Shown here piece by piece: positions 26,997 to 37,620 of a stretch of DNA of 64,000 nucleotides. This DNA is from Halorubrum ruber. GTDB taxonomy: Archaea > Halobacteriota > Halobacteria > Halobacteriales > Haloferacaceae. The number at the start of each line of letters is the position of its first letter. The first letter of the stretch is position 1. A program made the position numbers and the translations under genes. The notes under the pieces are model-generated. The model had not been told where the DNA came from, ran no database searches, and was given only the letters and a program-made list of their open reading frames with translations. The stretch lies in assembly GCF_018228765.1 (NCBI RefSeq), contig NZ_CP073695.1, positions 372,001 to 436,000 on the forward strand. The letters are read 5' to 3'.

Positions 26997-28088
26997 GTGT
27001 ACTGGCTCGAACTCGCCGGCGAGACCGACGCCTTCGCCGCCCGCGAGGCCGCGACCGCCGCCGCCGGCGTCGACCTCCTCGCGCCGGGGATCGCGCGCAC
27101 CGGCGCGATCGACCGCGCCCGCGTCCGCCGGCTCGCGTACACCCGCGCCGCCCACGAGGCGGTCGCGCGGACCGACGCCGACGTCGACGCCGCGGCCGCC
27201 GCGCTCCGGGCCGCGTCGCTCGACCGCGCCGGGAGCGTCGCGGTCCGCGCCCGCGACGTCCGGGCGACGTCCGCCGTCTCGACCGAGGCGGCCGAGCGGG
27301 CGCTCGGCGGCGTCCTCGTCGACCGCGGGTTCGACGTCGACCTCGACGACCCCGACCACGTCCTCCGCGCGCTGTTCGCGGCCGGCCCGCGCGCGGAACA
27401 CGATGCGGTGGCCGGTGCCGATGGCAGCGACGCGGACCTGTGCGCGCTCGGCTGGGTCGCGGTCGAGGCCGCCCGCGACTTCGCCCCGAACCCCACCGAG
27501 CGCCCCTTCTTCCAGCCGGGGAGCATGGCGCCGGCGGACGCCCGCGCCTACGCCAACCTCGCGGGTGCCGCCCCCGGTCGGACCCTCCTCGACCCGATGT
27601 GCGGCACGGGCGGGCTCCCGCTGGAGGCCGGCCTCGTTGGCGCCGACGCCGTCGCCTGCGACGCGCAGGCGAAGATGGTCCGCGGCGCGCGTCGGAACTT
27701 CCGCGAGTACCTCGGTTCCCCCGGCATTGACGACTCGCCCGACTGGCACGTCGCGCGCGGCGACGCGACCGCGCTCCCCCTCCCGGACGACGCCGTCGAC
27801 GGGGTCGCGTTCGACGCCCCGTACGGCCGGCAGTCGAAGATCGCGCGCCACGAGCTGGCAGACCTCGTCGGGGGCGCGCTCGACGAGGCGGCCCGGGTCG
27901 CGCCGCGCGCGGTACTCGTCGCGGACCGCGACTGGCGCGCCCCCGCCCGCGACGCCGGTTGGACCGTCGACGCGGCGTTCGAACGGCGGGTTCACCGGTC
28001 GCTGACGCGTCACGTGCTGGTGTTGCGCCGCGGGGACGTGGCGGGGAGCGGAGGTGTTGCGACCGAGATGTCGCCAGAGCGAGAGTGA
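26997..28088 (+). CDS. tRNA (guanine-10 N2) methyltransferase, TrmG10/Trm11 family
   Basis: 363 residues. An N-terminal THUMP-like region (about 1-150) with many Arg and Ala precedes a Rossmann methyltransferase domain: LLDPMCGTGGLPLEAGLVGA for S-adenosylmethionine and the catalytic FDAPYGRQSKI in place of the usual DPPYG. It methylates the exocyclic amine of guanosine 10 in tRNA (family knowledge). GTG 26997 starts the conserved VYWLELAGE. Divergent from tbp. Confidence 0.88.
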   Translation: MYWLELAGETDAFAAREAATAAAGVDLLAPGIARTGAIDRARVRRLAYTRAAHEAVARTDADVDAAAAALRAASLDRAGSVAVRARDVRATSAVSTEAAERALGGVLVDRGFDVDLDDPDHVLRALFAAGPRAEHDAVAGADGSDADLCALGWVAVEAARDFAPNPTERPFFQPGSMAPADARAYANLAGAAPGRTLLDPMCGTGGLPLEAGLVGADAVACDAQAKMVRGARRNFREYLGSPGIDDSPDWHVARGDATALPLPDDAVDGVAFDAPYGRQSKIARHELADLVGGALDEAARVAPRAVLVADRDWRAPARDAGWTVDAAFERRVHRSLTRHVLVLRRGDVAGSGGVATEMSPERE

Positions 28089-28193
28089 ACGAGCGATCGG
28101 CGGAATCGCTCTCATCGGCGGCTCGCGCGACAAGTTTCAGTTTCGCTTCGCCGCCGGGCAACGGTTAAGTGCGCGGCCTCTCGTGGTACTCGC

Positions 28194-29318
28194 ATGACCG
28201 GGGACGCCGGGGACATGCTCTCGTGGGACGAGTCGGTGTTCCGCGACGAGTCGGTGTTCGAGATCGACCACGTCCCCGAGACGTTCCGCCACCGGGAGAG
28301 CCAGTTAGAGAACCTGAAGTACGCGCTCCGCCCCGCGGTCCGCGGCTCTCGCCCCCTCAACACGATGGTCCGCGGCCCGCCGGGAACGGGGAAGACCACC
28401 GCGGTCCAGAAGCTGTTCGGCGAGCTCGGCGCCCGGACCGAGGTGCGGACGGTGCGCGTCAACTGCCAGGTCGACTCGACGCGCTACGCGGTGTTCTCAC
28501 GGCTGTTCGAGGGGATCTTCGAGTACGAACCCCCGTCGTCCGGCATCTCCTTCAAGAAGCTGTTCGGCCAGATCACCGACCGCCTCGTCGAGGAGGACGA
28601 GGTCTTGGTCGTCGCCCTCGACGACGTGAACTACCTCTTCTACGAGAACGAGGCGTCAGACACGCTGTACTCCCTCCTGCGCGCCCACGAGGCCCACTCC
28701 GGCGCGAAGATCGGCGTGATCGTCGTCTCCTCGGACCTCGGCCTCGACGTGATCGACGACCTCGACACCCGGGTCCAGTCTGTCTTCCGCCCCGAGGAGG
28801 TGTACTTCCCCGTCTACGACGCGACCGAGATCTACGACATCCTCGCCGAGCGCGCCAAGCGCGGCTTCCACGAGGGGGTCATCGGCGACGCCGAGTTGGA
28901 GCGCGTCGCCGACCTCACCGCCGACAGCGGCGACCTCCGGGTCGGGATCGACCTCCTGCGCCGGGCCGGGCTCAACGCCGAGATGCGCGCCTCGAAGACG
29001 ATATCGGAGGAGGACGTCGAGGAGGCGTACGACAAGTCGAAGCACGTCCACCTCTCTCGGTCGCTCCGCGGGCTCTCGGAGTCCGAGCGCGACCTCGTCC
29101 GCGTCCTCGCCGAACACGACGGCGAGCGCGCCGGGGCGGTGTACGACGCGTTCAACGACGAGACCGACCTCGGCTACACCCGCTACTCCGAGATCATCAA
29201 CAAGCTCGACCAGCTCGGCGTGATCGACGCGGAGTACGCCGACGTCGACGGCCGCGGCCGCTCGCGGGAGCTCTCCCTAGCGTACGACGCCGAGGCGGTG
29301 CTGGACCGGCTGGAGTGA
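28194..29318 (+). CDS. Orc1/Cdc6-family replication initiator
   Basis: 374 residues. AAA+ ATPase with Walker A GPPGTGKT at 61-68 and Walker B VVALDDVNYLF near 145, the sensor region DTRVQSVFRPEEV, and a C-terminal winged helix (residues about 295-374, GAVYDAFNDETDLGYTRYSE). Haloarchaea encode several such proteins, many not next to origins. I see no origin recognition box repeats in the flanks (28089-28193 or 29319-29416), so this copy gives no evidence of an origin here. Confidence 0.95.
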   Translation: MTGDAGDMLSWDESVFRDESVFEIDHVPETFRHRESQLENLKYALRPAVRGSRPLNTMVRGPPGTGKTTAVQKLFGELGARTEVRTVRVNCQVDSTRYAVFSRLFEGIFEYEPPSSGISFKKLFGQITDRLVEEDEVLVVALDDVNYLFYENEASDTLYSLLRAHEAHSGAKIGVIVVSSDLGLDVIDDLDTRVQSVFRPEEVYFPVYDATEIYDILAERAKRGFHEGVIGDAELERVADLTADSGDLRVGIDLLRRAGLNAEMRASKTISEEDVEEAYDKSKHVHLSRSLRGLSESERDLVRVLAEHDGERAGAVYDAFNDETDLGYTRYSEIINKLDQLGVIDAEYADVDGRGRSRELSLAYDAEAVLDRLE

Positions 29319-29416
29319 CGGCGAGGTCGGCCGCGCACGCCCTCATTCCCCTCCCTCATATCCTCGCGCCGCCCCTCCCCGACGCCTTTTCAACGCTCCC
29401 GCACGCAGTCGACGCC

Positions 29417-30202
29417 ATGAAGACGAGCGGCGGGAGCGACGCGATGAAGCGACGCGCCGGCGAGTCGGCGGCCGCGGCGGTGAGCGACGGTGACGTGGTC
29501 GGGCTAGGGACCGGGTCGACCGCGGCCCACGCCATCCGGCGCCTCGGAGACCGGGTCGACGCCGGCCTCGACATTCGGGGCGTTCCCACCTCCTTCGCGA
29601 GCCGCGAACTCGCGGTCGAGGCGGCGATTCCCTGCCTCGACCTTCCGGACGCAGTCGGCCCGGACGGGCCCGGGATCGACGTCGCCATCGACGGGGCGGA
29701 TCAGGTGGCGACGGGCGCCGGAGCGGCCGACGCCGGGCGCGGAGAAGCCGATGCGCCCGCCCCCGGGAGCGGAGTGTCCGATTCGCCCGCCCCCGGCGGC
29801 GCACTTATAAAAGGCGGCGGCGCGGCCCACGCCCGCGAGAAGCTCGTCGACGCCGCGGCCGACCGCTTCCTCGTCGTCGCCGACCCCTCGAAGGAGTCGC
29901 CGCGGCTGGACCGGTCGGTTCCGATCGAGGTGCTCCCCGCGGGGCGGACCGCGGTCGCCGCGGCGATCCGGGAGGCGGGCGGCGAGCCGACGCTGCGGCG
30001 CGCGGAGCGGAAAGACGGCCCCGTGGTGACCGACAACGGGAACCTCGTCCTCGACTGCCCGTTCGGCGAGGTCGCCGATCCGGCCGCGCTGTCGGCGACG
30101 CTGTCGTCGATCCCGGGGATCGTCGAACACGGCCTCTTCGTCGGGCTCGCGGACGAGATCCACGTCGGGACGGAGTCGGACGTCCGGGTCGACGAGGTCT
30201 GA
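29417..30202 (+). CDS. rpiA: Ribose-5-phosphate isomerase A with a low-complexity insert
   Basis: Interconverts ribose 5-phosphate and ribulose 5-phosphate; 261 residues against about 225-230 usual. Motifs: VVGLGTGSTAAHAIRRLG, IDVAIDGADQV, LIKGGGAAHAREKLVD and VVTDNGNLVLDC. About 30 extra residues rich in Gly, Ala and Pro (from ATGAGAADAGRGEA to DSPAPGGA) sit between the DGADQ and KGGG active-site segments. They are partly an internal duplication of an APGSG/APGG coding stretch. ATG 29417 has a TATA-like tract about 27 bases before it. Confidence 0.95.
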   Translation: MKTSGGSDAMKRRAGESAAAAVSDGDVVGLGTGSTAAHAIRRLGDRVDAGLDIRGVPTSFASRELAVEAAIPCLDLPDAVGPDGPGIDVAIDGADQVATGAGAADAGRGEADAPAPGSGVSDSPAPGGALIKGGGAAHAREKLVDAAADRFLVVADPSKESPRLDRSVPIEVLPAGRTAVAAAIREAGGEPTLRRAERKDGPVVTDNGNLVLDCPFGEVADPAALSATLSSIPGIVEHGLFVGLADEIHVGTESDVRVDEV

Positions 30203-30264
30203 AACCGCCGAATCACGGCGCCACGACCGACAGTGCCGCCGCTCGGCGGACAGCGTCCAAATAA

Positions 30265-30291
30265 AATGGAACGGAAACGAGTTCCGTTTTA
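30265..30291. terminator. Bidirectional terminator-like hairpin between rpiA and a small histone-fold gene
   Basis: aacggaa (30270-30276) and ttccgtt (30282-30288) form a 7-bp stem with a 5-base loop. T runs lie on both sides (tttt on the plus strand, cattttattt on the minus strand). The stem touches the stop codon of the minus-strand gene, so it can end both convergent transcripts. Confidence 0.55.
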
Positions 30292-30456
30292 GAGGTCGCG
30301 CGGCTGGACCGTCTTCCGGTCGTTGGCCTCGGCGCGGCGCGCGGCGTCTTCGAGCAGCTCGTCCACTTCGTCGTCCAGCGCGTCGTAGAAGTCCGAAGCG
30401 ACGTTCTTGTCGTCCAGGGCTTCCTTGACGGCCGCTTTGACAATGAGGTCTGCCAT
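30289..30456 (-). CDS. Small single histone-fold protein (DUF1931-like), 55 residues
   Basis: Translates as MADLIVKAAVKEALDDKNVA followed by SDFYDALDDEVDELLEDAAR and RAEANDRKTVQPRDL. It begins and ends like the single-histone-fold haloarchaeal proteins I recall as DUF1931: a short helix, a long central helix, and the closing KTVQPRDL, which resembles the C-terminal segment of archaeal histones (KTVKAEDI-type). A TATA-like box (about 30479-30488) is 27 bases upstream. It may bind DNA or dimerise; its role is unknown. Confidence 0.85.
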   Translation of the reverse strand: MADLIVKAAVKEALDDKNVASDFYDALDDEVDELLEDAARRAEANDRKTVQPRDL

Positions 30457-30761
30457 GCGATCGGGCCTACCCGGTGATGGTTAATAAGAGTTCCTGAATT
30501 CGCCCGCGAGGGGCGCCGTGAAGCCGGTTCGCGGGGGGCTGCGAACACAGTCACTTATAAATCTTGTGAGATTATCGTCTGCGCGCCGGCTCGAACGCGC
30601 TCCGAACCCCTCTCGACACCGCCTCGGGCCCGCCTCGACCGGGCGCCGTCCCCGTCGCGTGACGCTCACGGGTGCGCTCCGACCCCGGCCGGCTTCGCTC
30701 GCGGCGCGCTCCCGGACGGCGAAGCGACAGGTTCGACCGGCTCCCCGGCCGACGGTCCGCC
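30457..30761. other. Intergenic region before larB, no gene seen
   Basis: It holds the promoter of the histone-fold gene at its left end and an isolated cttataaat box at about 30553-30561 with no start codon at the leaderless distance. The rest is G+C-rich with only shadow frames. Confidence 0.4.
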
Positions 30762-31529
30762 ATGCGAGAGACGCTTGCGGCGCTCGAAGCGGGCGAGATC
30801 GGCGTCGAGGAGGCGGAGTCGCGGCTCGCGGGCTACGCGACCACCGACGCGGGACGGTTCGACGCCGCCCGCGAGCGGCGACGCGGGATCCCCGAGGCGA
30901 TCCTCGCGGAGGGGAAGACGCCCGCGGAGGTCGCCGCGCTGGCGACGACGGCGCTCGAAACGACGGGGCGGGCGCTGGTGACGCGCGCCGACGAGGCGAC
31001 GGCGGCGGCGGTCGCGTCGGCGGTCGGCGACGGCGACCCGGACGCGACGGTCGACCGGGACGACCGCACGGGGTCCGTCGTCGCGCGCGCCGGCGACTTC
31101 GAGCCCCCGTCGCTCGACGCCGCGGTCGCGGTCGTGGCCGCCGGCACCGCGGACGCGCCGGTCGCCGGCGAGGCGGCGGTCGTCGCCCGCGAGATCGGGG
31201 CGGCGGTCGATCGGGTCGACGACGTCGGCGTCGCCAACCTCGACCGGATCCTCGATCAGGTCGATCGGATCCGCGAAGCCGATGTCGTCGTGGTCGCGGC
31301 GGGCCGCGAGGGCGCCCTGCCGACCGTCGTCGCCGGCCTCGTCGACGCGCCCGTGATCGCCCTTCCGGTCTCGACCGGCTACGGCGTCGGCGGCGAGGGG
31401 GTCGCGGCGCTTCAGGGCGCGCTCCAGTCGTGTTCCGTGCTCACGACCGTCAACGTCGACGCTGGCTTCGTCGCCGGCGCGCAGGCCGGCCTGATCGCCC
31501 GCGCGGTCGACGCGGTGCGGGCCGAGTGA
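30762..31529 (+). CDS. larB: LarB-like protein (PurE-related carboxylase/hydrolase)
   Basis: 255 residues. The N-terminal part MRETLAALEAGEIGVEEAE and the C-terminal PurE-like fold with VAVVAAGTADAPVAGEAAVV, GREGALPTVVAGLVDAPVIA and PVSTGYGVGGEGVAALQGAL match the LarB family. LarB makes the biscarboxylated pyridinium precursor of the nickel-pincer cofactor of lactate racemase. larC and larE are not in the window, so the physiological use is open. Confidence 0.88.
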   Translation: MRETLAALEAGEIGVEEAESRLAGYATTDAGRFDAARERRRGIPEAILAEGKTPAEVAALATTALETTGRALVTRADEATAAAVASAVGDGDPDATVDRDDRTGSVVARAGDFEPPSLDAAVAVVAAGTADAPVAGEAAVVAREIGAAVDRVDDVGVANLDRILDQVDRIREADVVVVAAGREGALPTVVAGLVDAPVIALPVSTGYGVGGEGVAALQGALQSCSVLTTVNVDAGFVAGAQAGLIARAVDAVRAE

Positions 31530-31638
31530 GGCGACCGGGCCCTGCCGAACGCTCCGCTCGGCGGATCGGCTCGAAGAGACGAATACCGGCAGCCGACGGG
31601 GTCGAAAAAGGGTATTAGTTCGTCGAGTTCGTATGGTA

Positions 31639-31660
31639 GTTGCCGACGCACGTCGGCAAC
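31639..31660 (+). promoter_or_regulatory. Perfect 9-bp hairpin or operator just before a zinc-finger gene
   Basis: gttgccgac (31639-31647) and gtcggcaac (31652-31660) are perfect inverted repeats with a 4-base loop, ending two bases before the ATG at 31663. A TATA-like ggtattag tract near 31612 would start transcription at about 31640, so the leader would be this hairpin alone. Either a protein-binding operator or a translation-blocking stem. Confidence 0.5.
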
Positions 31661-31662
31661 AC

Positions 31663-31815
31663 ATGCCACGCTGTGACCACTGCGGGTCGCACGTCTCGGA
31701 CCGCTTTGCGCGCGTCTTCGCGGACGAGCGCGGCGACCTGAACGCGTGCCCGAAGTGCTCCGCGAACGCGGGCATCGCAGAGGTGTCTCGCGAGCGGACG
31801 CGAACCGGGGACTGA
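31663..31815 (+). CDS. Small zinc-finger protein, 50 residues
   Basis: Begins [20 protein letters not shown] and continues [20 protein letters not shown]. Two CxxC pairs (CDHC, CPKC) 22 residues apart form a treble-clef or zinc-ribbon site. I recall this as a conserved small haloarchaeal family (DUF7563), function unknown. The upstream in-frame ATG at 31633 would translate the hairpin, so 31663 is preferred. Confidence 0.82.
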   Translation: MPRCDHCGSHVSDRFARVFADERGDLNACPKCSANAGIAEVSRERTRTGD

Positions 31816-31946
31816 CCGGCGAAACGCCGATCGGAGACCGAGCGCACGGAGAGCCGCAGCTCCGTCTCGTCTTCGGTTCGGGCACCTCCCCGATCCGACC
31901 CGGGCACATCCGTACCCACTTTGCGCTCGCGCCCGGACGGCCGGTC

Positions 31947-32195
31947 GTGGCCGACCACCACGTGTACGTCATCGAGTGCGCCGACGGCACCCTCTACACC
32001 GGGTACACGACCGACGTCGAGCGCCGCGTCGCCGAACACGACGCCGGGGAGGGCGCGAAGTACACCCGCGGTCGGACCCCCGTCACCCTGCGGCACGTCG
32101 AGTCGTTCGACTCGAAGTCGGCGGCGATGTCGAGAGAGTACGCGATCAAGTCGCTGTCGCGCGCGGAGAAGGAGCGGCTGATCGGCGACGGGTAG
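31947..32195 (+). CDS. GIY-YIG nuclease domain protein (UPF0213/YhbQ type)
   Basis: 82 residues forming one GIY-YIG domain: [20 protein letters not shown] has the VYVI and YTGYT pair, then [20 protein letters not shown] and the glutamate in [18 protein letters not shown]. Length fits the stand-alone family found in bacteria and haloarchaea, some of which cut damaged DNA. GTG 31947 begins the domain; upstream residues in frame are not conserved in kind. Confidence 0.88.
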   Translation: MADHHVYVIECADGTLYTGYTTDVERRVAEHDAGEGAKYTRGRTPVTLRHVESFDSKSAAMSREYAIKSLSRAEKERLIGDG

Positions 32196-32210
32196 GACCC
32201 TGTCCCGGAG

Positions 32211-33101
32211 TTATTCGACGAGCCGCTCGATCTCCGTGACGAGGATACCGGTCGCGCCGACCGAGCGCAGCTCCGAGATGGTCTCGAACACGTCGCGCTC
32301 ATCGACGACGGCGTGGACCGCGACCATCCCGTTGCCGTCCTCGTCGGCCTCGACGTCCATCACGGTCGGGCCGCCGAGCCCGGGGATCACGTCCTTCACC
32401 TCGTCGAGCCGATCTTTCGGCGCGTTCATCATCAGGTAGCGGCGGCCGTCCGCCGCGAGGACGGACTCGAAGGCGGTCAGCACCTGCTCGACCTTCGCGT
32501 CGTCGACGACGTCCGGGCGGGCGAACAGCCGCACGGAGGAGTCGAGCACGTCGTCGATCACGGCTAAGCGGTTCACCTTCAGCGTCGTCCCGGTCGAGGT
32601 GATGTCGACGATGGCGTCGGCCATGTCGACGTGCGGCGTGAGTTCGGTCGCGCCCGTCACGGTGACCACGTCGGCGTCGACGCCCACCCGGTCGAGGTAG
32701 TCGCGGGTGACGTTCGGGAACTCGGTGGCGACCGTCTTCCCGGCGAGGTCCTCGACGGCCGCCACGTCGCCGTCCTCCGGTGCCGCGAGGACGAGCTTAC
32801 AGGAGCCGTAGCCTAAGTCGAGCAGGTCGACGAGGTCGTCGCCGTCGGCGGACGCGGCGTCGTCCGCCACGCCGCCCGACTCGGCCGCCTGGTCGAGGCC
32901 GGTGACGCCGAGGTCGGCCGCGCCGTCGCGGACGTACTCGGGGATGTCGGCCGCCCGCGCGAACAGCACCGTCACGTCCTCGTCGACGGTGTCGGCGTAC
33001 AGCTGGCGGTCGGCGGTCTCCTCGACGTGGAGCCCCGCGCGCTCCAACAGCGAGAGCGTCGGCTCGTGCAGGCGGCCCTTGTTGGGGACGGCGATGCGCA
33101 T
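32211..33101 (-). CDS. hisG: ATP phosphoribosyltransferase, long form
   Basis: First enzyme of histidine synthesis, 296 residues. The catalytic part [20 protein letters not shown] with DLGVTGLDQ and the phosphate loop [14 protein letters not shown] is followed by a C-terminal ACT-like regulatory domain (from about 215, [20 protein letters not shown]), which binds histidine. The long form works without HisZ. No other his gene is adjacent. Confidence 0.97.
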   Translation of the reverse strand: MRIAVPNKGRLHEPTLSLLERAGLHVEETADRQLYADTVDEDVTVLFARAADIPEYVRDGAADLGVTGLDQAAESGGVADDAASADGDDLVDLLDLGYGSCKLVLAAPEDGDVAAVEDLAGKTVATEFPNVTRDYLDRVGVDADVVTVTGATELTPHVDMADAIVDITSTGTTLKVNRLAVIDDVLDSSVRLFARPDVVDDAKVEQVLTAFESVLAADGRRYLMMNAPKDRLDEVKDVIPGLGGPTVMDVEADEDGNGMVAVHAVVDERDVFETISELRSVGATGILVTEIERLVE

Positions 33102-33171
33102 ACGGAACGCGTCGCGGGGACAGGGGGAAACGTTTTCGTCCGGGGAGCGACCCGGGTGTCGACGCGAGACC

Positions 33172-33472
33172 GTTTATAAACAAACGCGGTGGCGCGTGCC
33201 TCCGAGCGCCCTGTGGGCGCGAGGAGCACGCGCGAGGGAGTCGCGAACGCCCGCAGGGCGTGAGCGACGAGGCTGGGGAGGTGTGAGGCGCGGTTGCTGT
33301 GCGGGGCGGGACTCAAAGGGGCAGTCGCGAGGCGGGCGCAGGCGACGCCAGCACCGCAGCGAAGGAGCGAGCAGGGCGAGCGACTGAGCGAGGCGCGCAG
33401 CGAGCGTGCGCCCGCCTCGCGACTGGGGCTTTGGAGGTGTTCGCCGACGATCCACTGTTGATCATTTATAAG
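33172..33472 (-). repeat. Structured repeat copy D (candidate RNA gene)
   Basis: Minus strand: cttataaat box at 33472-33465, CAAAGCCCC from 33433 (spacing 39). First stem agtcgcgaggcgggcgca (33424-33407) pairs with 33340-33323. A second stem (gtcgc/gcgac with inner acgccc/gggcgt) and a third stem (gcgcgtgc/gcacgcgc with inner gcgccc/gggcgc) follow. The end caccgcg is followed by tttataaac (33182-33172). A mini-unit (CAAAGCCCAAGTCGCTTGC) stands just upstream at 33490-33473. It lies between divergent hisG and uvrB. Confidence 0.88.
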
Positions 33473-33665
33473 CAAGCGACTTGGGCTTTGGCGGTGTTCT
33501 CTCCAACGGTAACCTTGTACGTCCGAGCGACTGCTGTTTCAGGAGCCTCCGTCGCGCCACTGGGAGCAATCGGGTATTCACAGCCGGCCGAACCGCTGAG
33601 ATTTCCGGCGGTATAAACGACGTAGTCGCGCCGCTCAAGTGCCTCGCCGCCCAACGAGGCGTATC

Positions 33666-35720
<2,055 letters not shown>

Positions 35721-35866
35721 CGCGCGTCGCGGTCGGCGACCGCCGCCTTCGGCGTCCGCGCCCGCCGCCTCCAGCGTCGTCGCCCGCACCGCGACCGCGA
35801 CTCCAATTCTCAGTCCGCGTCACCGTGACGACGGGGTTTTTACCTCGCTGCGTCACACTCCCGGCC

Positions 35867-36397
35867 GTGTACCGTCGCGCGGTCGTCGCCGGAACGCTCG
35901 CCGTCGCCACCGGCGGGTGCGTCGACCGCCTCCACGACGTCGCCGCCTCGACCCCCCGCGACCTCGGCGTTCGGAGCCGGTACGTCGACGGCAACCCGAT
36001 GGTCGACAGCCGCAGCGTCCTCGCCCGGCCCGAGGAGCTGCTGACGCACGCGGCCTCCTTCCGCTCCGCCGACGCGGCCCGCGGCGCGCTCAAGCCGGAG
36101 GCGACCGAGTCCCGCGAGTTCGTCGAGCGCACCGAGTTCGTCGACGACGGCGGCGACGCGATCCTCCTGATCGCCCAGCGGCTCACCGCCGACGAGGTGC
36201 GACTCCGCCTCGGCGGGATCAGCCGCACGGGCGACCACTCGCTCCGGATCGCCGTCGACCAGTCCGGCGTCCGCGGCGAGATCGAGACGGACGAGCCGGT
36301 CGTCAAGACGCTCCTGTTGCGGCTCACCGACGAGCGGGGCCCGCCGGAACGGGTGATCGTCACCGTCGGCGACGGGCGCGCCGGAATTACAGTGTGA
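35867..36397 (+). CDS. Putative lipoprotein, function unknown
   Basis: 176 residues. MYRRAVVAGTLAVATGGCVD has an Arg-containing start, a hydrophobic stretch and a lipobox (ATGGC), so it is likely exported and lipid-anchored. The rest is a mixed alpha/beta domain with FVERTEFVDDGGDAILLIAQ and VIVTVGDGRAGITV. GTG 35867 is supported by a gtttttac box 27 bases upstream. No known family recognised. Confidence 0.7.
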   Translation: MYRRAVVAGTLAVATGGCVDRLHDVAASTPRDLGVRSRYVDGNPMVDSRSVLARPEELLTHAASFRSADAARGALKPEATESREFVERTEFVDDGGDAILLIAQRLTADEVRLRLGGISRTGDHSLRIAVDQSGVRGEIETDEPVVKTLLLRLTDERGPPERVIVTVGDGRAGITV

Positions 36398-36473
36398 GCG
36401 CGGTCGGTCCGAGGCCCCCCGCCCCCGACTCGGTCCCGCGATCGTTTTGTGATCGGAACGCGTCCGACCGTCC

Positions 36474-37064
36474 ATGTCACTCCGTAGTCGACTCCTCGGA
36501 TCGGCCCTCCTCGTCGTCGGCGTCGCGGCGCTCGGTTTCGCCGGAACGGTCGCGCCCGGGTTCGTCCCTTCGCCATCCGCGCCCGACGGAATCACGTTCG
36601 TCAGCCCTTCGCCCGTCTCACTCCTCGCCGCCCCCGCGCTCCTCGCGGCCGGCTCGGTCCTGCTCGTCGGCGGCGCGGCCGCCGCGGGCGGTACCGACCG
36701 CTCCGCCCGCGCCGCGCTGGTCGCGCCCGCGCTCGGCGCTGCCGCCGCGTTCGCGTTCGGCGTCGGTCTCGCACTCGCGCCCGCGTCGGTCCCCGAGACA
36801 GCGACAAATCCAGCGGCGCACGCGATCCTCATCGGACGGGGCAGCGGGATCGCCGCCGGCGCCGTCGTCGGCGCAGCTCTGGCCCCGGTGGTTCAGGCGA
36901 CGATCACGGAGGACACCGCCGCGCTCCTCGCCGGCGCGGTCCTGTTATTGGTGGCGATCGCGTCGGGAGCGTCCCTTCCCCTCTCGCTGGTCGCCGGCGG
37001 CGTCGGCGGTGCGGTTGCGGTCGGGCTCCTCTGGGCGGTCGACCCCGAGCGCTGGCGGCCCTGA
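36474..37064 (+). CDS. Multi-pass membrane protein, function unknown
   Basis: 196 residues, very rich in Ala, Gly, Leu and Val, with about six membrane segments (for example SALLVVGVAALGFAGTV and LLAGAVLLLVAIASGASLPL). It ends LLWAVDPERWRP. No charged pocket suggests a transporter type. A TATA-like ttttgtga tract lies 27 bases upstream. It borders the displaced SPFH tail at 37108. Confidence 0.65.
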   Translation: MSLRSRLLGSALLVVGVAALGFAGTVAPGFVPSPSAPDGITFVSPSPVSLLAAPALLAAGSVLLVGGAAAAGGTDRSARAALVAPALGAAAAFAFGVGLALAPASVPETATNPAAHAILIGRGSGIAAGAVVGAALAPVVQATITEDTAALLAGAVLLLVAIASGASLPLSLVAGGVGGAVAVGLLWAVDPERWRP

Positions 37065-37107
37065 GCGCCGGCGGCCCTGAGTCCGGGTTCCGTCGGTCGC
37101 CCGCCTA

Positions 37108-37222
37108 TCAGCTTCCCGGCCGCTCGCTTTCGGTCTCTAAGTCGGTGTTGCGGTCGGCCTCGCGGGTCGCCGCCTCCTGCTTGGCGAGGCCGACGTTGTC
37201 CGAGTTCCGGGTCTCGTCGGTC
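37108..37222 (-). pseudogene. Displaced 3' end of the band-7 (SPFH) gene
   Basis: These 115 bases align without gaps to 40372-40486, the end of the intact band-7 gene, with 105 of 115 identical. The frame is kept through its stop and would encode a tail ending TREADRNTDLETESERPGS against TREADRDIELESESERPGT. No gene body precedes it. The two copies flank the nrdBA segment (37223-40371), so this looks like the original gene end left behind when that segment was inserted. Confidence 0.85.
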
Positions 37223-37620
37223 TCCCTCGCGCCCAGCTCCGGGTTCGCGCTTCTCGCCGAACCACTCGGCGGATCCCTCACAATCGGACTAACGCGGGGG
37301 CTTGCCGCCGCCAGTTGGGCGCTGTCGCGACCACCCGTACCCGGAGATCACCGCGCAGTCCCCGTCTCGGCACCGCCCGTTCGCGGATCGGGAGACCGAC
37401 CTCGATCCCTCGTTATGAAAGTGAAATTGTTATACTACAATTCTGTTGGTAATACTTATGCCAGTGGAGTCTGTGTGGTCCGATACGGTTCACACGGCTA
37501 CACACACGGTACGCTGTGAGACCGTCTCCCGAGCGACACGACTGCGGTCGGACTCACCGAACTGACGACAGACAGTGGCAGCGGCAATCCAACGCAATCG
37601 GTCACGTTCGAGACGGCCAA

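Noticed and set aside
26278-28161. Minus-strand frame of 627 codons over tbp and the tRNA methyltransferase
   Set aside because: It is in a different frame from tbp and antisense to the methyltransferase; the residues are low complexity.
28089-28193. Replication origin next to the orc gene
   Set aside because: No repeated origin recognition boxes or marked A+T-rich unwinding region in the flanks; orphan orc genes are common in haloarchaea.
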